This document shows, in pieces, positions 52,927 to 56,751 of a stretch of DNA of 56,751 bases; position 1 is the first letter of the stretch, and each line of letters opens with the position of its first letter. Source of the stretch: Clostridia bacterium (lineage in GTDB: Bacteria; Bacillota; Clostridia; Oscillospirales; Acutalibacteraceae); the NCBI GenBank assembly GCA_017618135.1, contig JAFZUV010000001.1, forward strand, positions 65,627-122,377, given 5' to 3'. The position numbers and the translations under genes were made by a program. The notes under the pieces are model-generated. The model worked only from the letters and a program-made list of their open reading frames with translations, ran no database searches and was not told where the DNA came from.

Positions 52927-54240
52927 GTGCTTGACATTAAGTTTATTTGCGAAAATCCGGAAATTGTTAAGGAGAATATAAGAAAAAAATTTGAGGACAG
53001 TAAGCTGCCGTTAGTAGATGAGGTCATTTCCCTTTACAACGAAAAAAAAGAAGTAAACAACCGCGCTAATGAATTGCGCGCAAACCGCAATAAGGTAAGC
53101 AAGCAGATAGGCGCTTTGATGGCTCAGGGCAAACGCGAAGAGGCGGAAGCTACAAAGAAATTAGTTACCGAGCAGGCTGAAGAGCTTAAACACCTTGAGG
53201 AAAAAGAAGATGAGCTTGCTTTAAAGGTACGCGAGATACAGATGAAAATACCGAATATTGTGGACAGCAGCGTACCGGTAGGCAGAGATGACAGTGAGAA
53301 TGTCGAGGTCAAACAGTACGGCGAACGATACATTCCCGATTTTCCGATACCGTATCATACGGATATTATGGCGCTTTTTAACGGTATAGATAAAGAATCG
53401 GCGGGCCGCGTTGCCGGTGAAGGATTTTACTATCTTATGGGCGATATAGCCCGTATGCACTCCGCAGTCACTGCTTATGCCCGTGACTTTATGATAGACA
53501 AGGGATTTATTTATCATATACCGCCGTTTATGATAAGGTCGAGCGTTGTAACAGGCGTTATGAGCTTTGAGGAAATGGACTCAATGATGTATAAAATCGA
53601 GGGCGAGGATCTTTATCTTATAGGAACATCTGAACACTCTATGATCGGCAAATTCATTGACACTATAACGGATGAGGAGAAGCTTCCCCTCACTCTTACG
53701 AGTTATTCGCCCTGTTTCAGAAAAGAAAAAGGCGCTCACGGTATAGAAGAGCGCGGAATTTACCGTATACATCAGTTTGAAAAGCAGGAAATGATAGTTA
53801 TATGTAAGCCTGAGGAAAGTATGGATTGGTTTAATAAAATGTGGGGCTACTCGGTAGAGCTGTTCCGCAGTCTCGACATACCGGTCCGCACTCTTGAATG
53901 CTGCACCGGCGACCTTGCCGATTTAAAGGTAAAATCCTACGATGTTGAGGCTTGGAGTCCTAAGCAAAAGAAGTATTTTGAAGTGTGCTCTTGCTCAAAT
54001 CTTGGCGACGCTCAGGCGAGGAGACTCGGTATCAGAGTGAAGGGAGCGGACGGTAAAAAGTATTTAGCCCACACTCTTAACAATACCGTTGTAGCTCCTC
54101 CGCGTATGCTTATAGCTTTACTTGAAAACAATTTAGAGTTTGACGGCGAATATTACAGCGTAAAAATTCCTGAGGCTTTGCGTCCGTATATGGGCGGAAA
54201 AGCTGTGATTAAGGCTGTAAATAAGTATACTGAGAGGTAA
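52927..54240 (+). CDS. serS: Seryl-tRNA synthetase
   Basis: This 437-residue class II enzyme charges tRNA-Ser. It has the N-terminal coiled-coil arm (about 30-105) that holds the long variable arm of the tRNA. Its catalytic core contains IGTSEHSMIGKF, CFRKEKGAHGIEERGIYRIH and HTLNNTVVAPPRMLIALLEN. The start is GTG with GAGG upstream. Sortase follows after four bases. Confidence 0.97.
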   Translation: MLDIKFICENPEIVKENIRKKFEDSKLPLVDEVISLYNEKKEVNNRANELRANRNKVSKQIGALMAQGKREEAEATKKLVTEQAEELKHLEEKEDELALKVREIQMKIPNIVDSSVPVGRDDSENVEVKQYGERYIPDFPIPYHTDIMALFNGIDKESAGRVAGEGFYYLMGDIARMHSAVTAYARDFMIDKGFIYHIPPFMIRSSVVTGVMSFEEMDSMMYKIEGEDLYLIGTSEHSMIGKFIDTITDEEKLPLTLTSYSPCFRKEKGAHGIEERGIYRIHQFEKQEMIVICKPEESMDWFNKMWGYSVELFRSLDIPVRTLECCTGDLADLKVKSYDVEAWSPKQKKYFEVCSCSNLGDAQARRLGIRVKGADGKKYLAHTLNNTVVAPPRMLIALLENNLEFDGEYYSVKIPEALRPYMGGKAVIKAVNKYTER

Positions 54241-54244
54241 TTTT

Positions 54245-55012
54245 ATGGCATACTCAGAGCGTAAAATAAACAAGCTCGTTTCAATAGTTTTGGGAATTAT
54301 CGCCGCGCTTTTGCTGGTGGCGGCGGTTGTTATTGCAATAAAGCACTACTGGCCTGAGAAGGAAAACTACAGTGAGTTTAAGAATAAGCCTGAAACAGTA
54401 GAGGAAAAGCTCAGCGAAAATCCTATAAACTTTGAAGCTCTAAAGGCGCAAAACGACGATGTGTGCGCGTGGATAAAGTTTGACAGTTCGGATATTGCTG
54501 TTGATTATCCGATAGTATGCGCAGGTGAGGGAAAAATCGAAGATTATTATCTCCGCCGAAATCTTGAAGGTGAGTACAGCACAGGCGGCACCGTTTATAT
54601 TCAAAAGGTGAATTCTGTTGATTTTAATGACCGCTGTACTTTGGTGTATGGGCATAATATGCGCAATCTCTCAATGTTCGGCACTCTTAAGTATTTAAGA
54701 GATAAGGAAAGCTTCGAAAGAAACAAGTTTTTCTATATCTACACTCCCGGCCATATTTTGAAGTATACCATTAAATCAGCGTTTGTTTACGATGACCGCC
54801 ATATTATGTACTCTTTTGATTTCTCAAGTGATCAAGGCTTTAAGGCGTTTGCAGATGAAGCTTCAAATCCGAAATCGCTTGTTAAAAATGTCAGGGACGA
54901 TGTCGAAATAAAGAACGACAGTAAGATAGTGGTTTTGTCTACCTGTACAAATATCGACCACGAGAGGTATCTGGTGGTAGGCGTACTTACTGAGGATACA
55001 AAAACAAAATAG
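54245..55012 (+). CDS. srtB: Class B sortase
   Basis: This 255-residue protein has an N-terminal membrane anchor (about 12-34) and a sortase domain. The catalytic residues are His in LVYGHNMRN, Cys in VVLSTCTN and Arg in DHERYLVVGVL. The TLVYGHNM plus STCTN form and the N-terminal helical part are typical of class B. The enzyme would join surface proteins to the wall or other acceptors. No substrate is next to it, but two proteins in the window carry SPxxND-type ends. Confidence 0.9.
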   Translation: MAYSERKINKLVSIVLGIIAALLLVAAVVIAIKHYWPEKENYSEFKNKPETVEEKLSENPINFEALKAQNDDVCAWIKFDSSDIAVDYPIVCAGEGKIEDYYLRRNLEGEYSTGGTVYIQKVNSVDFNDRCTLVYGHNMRNLSMFGTLKYLRDKESFERNKFFYIYTPGHILKYTIKSAFVYDDRHIMYSFDFSSDQGFKAFADEASNPKSLVKNVRDDVEIKNDSKIVVLSTCTNIDHERYLVVGVLTEDTKTK

Positions 55013-55022
55013 TTTTTCGGTT

Positions 55023-56735
55023 TTGGAGATGATTTTAATTAAAGAAAAAGTAAACTCCAATAAAAACATATTATCCACATCGCTTGCTTTTATTGTCGGT
55101 CTGTCACTGATTTGCGCAGGAGCCTTTTACGAATGGTTATCATGCATGATATCATTGCTTTTGATAGTATGGTTGTTCCTTAAAATCAAGGTTGATGGCA
55201 GACTTGCATTTCGCGCGGGTTTTACTTCGGTTTCTTGTGCGCTGATAGTGACAGGTTATTTGCTGAGCGTCTTTTGGGCGGTAGATCGGGGAATGGCGTT
55301 TGTAGGCTTTTTAAAATTTCTGCCGTTACCGCTGTTTCTTATATGCGTTTATTCCGAAAACAGAGCGGTACCGTATATTAAAAATACCATTCCTGTTTTA
55401 GCTGCTGTTATGGTTGCGGCTACCGCTGTGCTTATGCAGATTCCCCCGCTTAAAGACTATTTTTCGGTTGCCGAAAGGCTTTCCGGTACTTTCCAGTATC
55501 CCAACACCTTTGCGCTTTTTCTTTTGGTGGCGGAGCTTCTGGCTTTCGGTTTACAGATAAAAAAACACTTTAAAGCGATCATATTCGCTCTGCTTATATT
55601 TGGTATATTATATACCGGAAGCCGTACAGTTCTGGTTTTGGCGGCAGTAGCTAATATCGTTGTGATAATATGTTCAGTTCGGTTTTCAAAAAAATCCGCA
55701 CTTATATCAATCATTGCGTTTGTTGCCGTGATTGCTGTCGCAGGCGGTCTTGCGTTTTATGGAATTTCACCGTTTGACAGGCTGCTGAAAATAAACTTTA
55801 CATCGAGTACTTTTGTCGGTCGTATGCTTTATTTTAAAGACGCGTTGCCGGTAATACTGAAGCATCCGTTCGGGCTTGGCTATCTCGGGTACTTTTATAC
55901 TCAAACAACCTTTCAAACCGGCATTTATTCGGTCAAATACATACATAACGATATTTTACAGCTTTGTCTTGATATCGGGTGGATTCCGGCGGTCGGCTTA
56001 ACTGCGTCAGTCGTTAAATCCCTTTTTTCAAGAGGTGTATTATTGACCGACCGTATAATACTTGCCGTTATGTTTTTGCATATTCTTTTTGATTTTGACT
56101 TGCAGTTTATTGCTGTATTTATGCTTCTTTTCCTGTTTATGAAAAAAGACGGGGGAAAAGAGATAACAATAAACCGTAATAGCTTTTCTTTTTCCGCCGC
56201 GCTTGCCGTGTTCGCGGCGGTGTCGCTTTATTTTTCCGTAGCTCTGGGACTTTATTCATTCGGTGCGACGAATGCGGCTGACGCTATGTACAGTCTTAAT
56301 ACTGACAACAAAATAAAAATGCTTATATCCTTAAAACGGACTGACGGATTTGAGGAAGTGGCGGATAGTATTTTGGACCGCAACCCCTATGTGTACATAG
56401 CGTACGGCGAAAAGGCGCGCGCGGCGTATAAGGATGGGGATTTCGGCGAGCTTATAAAATATAAAAATCTTGTTTTCGAGTATGCGCCGCTTGTTTATGA
56501 CGAGTACGAGGAATACTGTTATATGCTTATAAACGGCGTAACTCTCTATGATGAGGCGAGTGATACGCACAGTGCCGAAATATGCAAAAAACAGCTTTTG
56601 GCTACCAAAGAAAAATTCGACGAAAACTTTAAAAAAATCGGAAAACTCGGTAAGATGATAAAGGATAAACCTCAGACCCGGTTCCCCGATGATATTGAGG
56701 ATTACATAAAAAAGCTTGATAAAGAGGGAATATAA
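55023..56735 (+). CDS. O-antigen ligase/polymerase-like membrane protein
   Basis: This 570-residue protein has about ten or eleven membrane segments. A large outer loop before YIHNDILQLCLDIGWIPAVG is typical of the Wzy/WaaL (O-antigen ligase) superfamily, including its conserved HNDxLQ motif. A soluble C-terminal part of about 150 residues follows. It likely joins or polymerises lipid-linked glycans outside the membrane. The start is uncertain: TTG 55023 or ATG 55029, both close to GGAG. Linkage to sortase and serS is by proximity only. Confidence 0.8.
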   Translation: MEMILIKEKVNSNKNILSTSLAFIVGLSLICAGAFYEWLSCMISLLLIVWLFLKIKVDGRLAFRAGFTSVSCALIVTGYLLSVFWAVDRGMAFVGFLKFLPLPLFLICVYSENRAVPYIKNTIPVLAAVMVAATAVLMQIPPLKDYFSVAERLSGTFQYPNTFALFLLVAELLAFGLQIKKHFKAIIFALLIFGILYTGSRTVLVLAAVANIVVIICSVRFSKKSALISIIAFVAVIAVAGGLAFYGISPFDRLLKINFTSSTFVGRMLYFKDALPVILKHPFGLGYLGYFYTQTTFQTGIYSVKYIHNDILQLCLDIGWIPAVGLTASVVKSLFSRGVLLTDRIILAVMFLHILFDFDLQFIAVFMLLFLFMKKDGGKEITINRNSFSFSAALAVFAAVSLYFSVALGLYSFGATNAADAMYSLNTDNKIKMLISLKRTDGFEEVADSILDRNPYVYIAYGEKARAAYKDGDFGELIKYKNLVFEYAPLVYDEYEEYCYMLINGVTLYDEASDTHSAEICKKQLLATKEKFDENFKKIGKLGKMIKDKPQTRFPDDIEDYIKKLDKEGI

Positions 56736-56751
56736 TGCCTAAAAGAACAAC
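56735..56751 (+). CDS. Start of a further gene, cut by the window end
   Basis: ATG at 56735 overlaps the previous stop by one base and has GAGGG nine bases upstream. Only MPKRT and part of a sixth codon are visible, too little to identify the product. Confidence 0.5.

Noticed and set aside
56735-56751. Possible carB start (MPKRT)
   Set aside because: carB normally continues MPKRTD, but the sixth codon here begins AC and cannot encode Asp. Five residues are not enough to name a gene.

Overview
The window looks like a chromosomal stretch of a Gram-positive, spore-forming Bacillota, most likely class Clostridia and perhaps an Oscillospirales/Ruminococcaceae-type gut anaerobe. The evidence is a complete spoIIIAA-AH operon, the mreBCD-mrdA-minD-mgsA order typical of Clostridia, Shine-Dalgarno sites with frequent GTG/TTG starts, a two-cluster ferredoxin, a dockerin protein, a class B sortase and F-type ATPase genes. 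The lineage below class is an inference; there is no rRNA here.

Layout. 1-4.7 kb: cell-shape cluster (mreB end, mreC, mreD, mrdA, a minD-like gene, an mgsA-like gene). 4.7-12 kb: hisS, aspS, a SLOG-family gene, an HTH-membrane regulator, trpS, holB, ricT, and a 56-residue ferredoxin with its own promoter and terminator. 12-16.2 kb: mnmA and a GtrA-type gene on the minus strand, tRNA-Arg(CCT), then an unusual hairpin/repeat array followed by a TIGR02436-type four-helix-bundle gene, then a GH25 lysozyme. 16.3-19.9 kb: glycosyltransferase, rfbD, rfbB, rfbC (dTDP-rhamnose; rfbA lies alone at 47 kb) and a 59-residue membrane peptide. 19.9-25.4 kb: a repeat-containing surface protein, prfC, a frameshifted SDR, and a dockerin protein. 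25.5-30.5 kb: spoIIIAA-AH and an Asp23/Gls24 gene. 30.5-38.2 kb (minus): rpsT, rpoC, rpoB. 38.5-44.4 kb: atpB-E-F-A-G-D-C with no atpH. 44.5-47.9 kb: uvrC, a cyclophilin, rfbA. 47.9-56.7 kb: an AT-rich gap with DnaA-box-like sites, three small unknown genes, a YfcE-like phosphoesterase, rny with a structured leader, a small HTH gene divergent from a BspA-like LRR surface protein, a 63-residue unknown, serS, class B sortase, and an O-antigen-ligase-like membrane protein.

How the parts connect. Peptidoglycan elongation (MreBCD, PBP2), wall remodelling (GH25), rhamnose-containing polymer synthesis (RfbABCD, GT2, GtrA, Wzy/WaaL-like) and sortase-linked surface proteins form an envelope theme. RicT and RNase Y, which act together in Bacillus mRNA processing, are both present. 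Two surface proteins share an SPxxND motif before a C-terminal membrane anchor and may be substrates of the sortase.

The most unusual feature is the element just after tRNA-Arg. It has four direct copies of a 9-10-base linker (AACATCGTT) alternating with perfect hairpins whose stems differ, enclosed by a 12-bp outer stem. Two hairpins flanked by inverted near-copies of the linker follow, and then the four-helix-bundle gene. Other points worth attention are an mgsA-like protein with Ser where the catalytic Asp of methylglyoxal synthase should be, and a divergent F-ATPase operon without the delta subunit.
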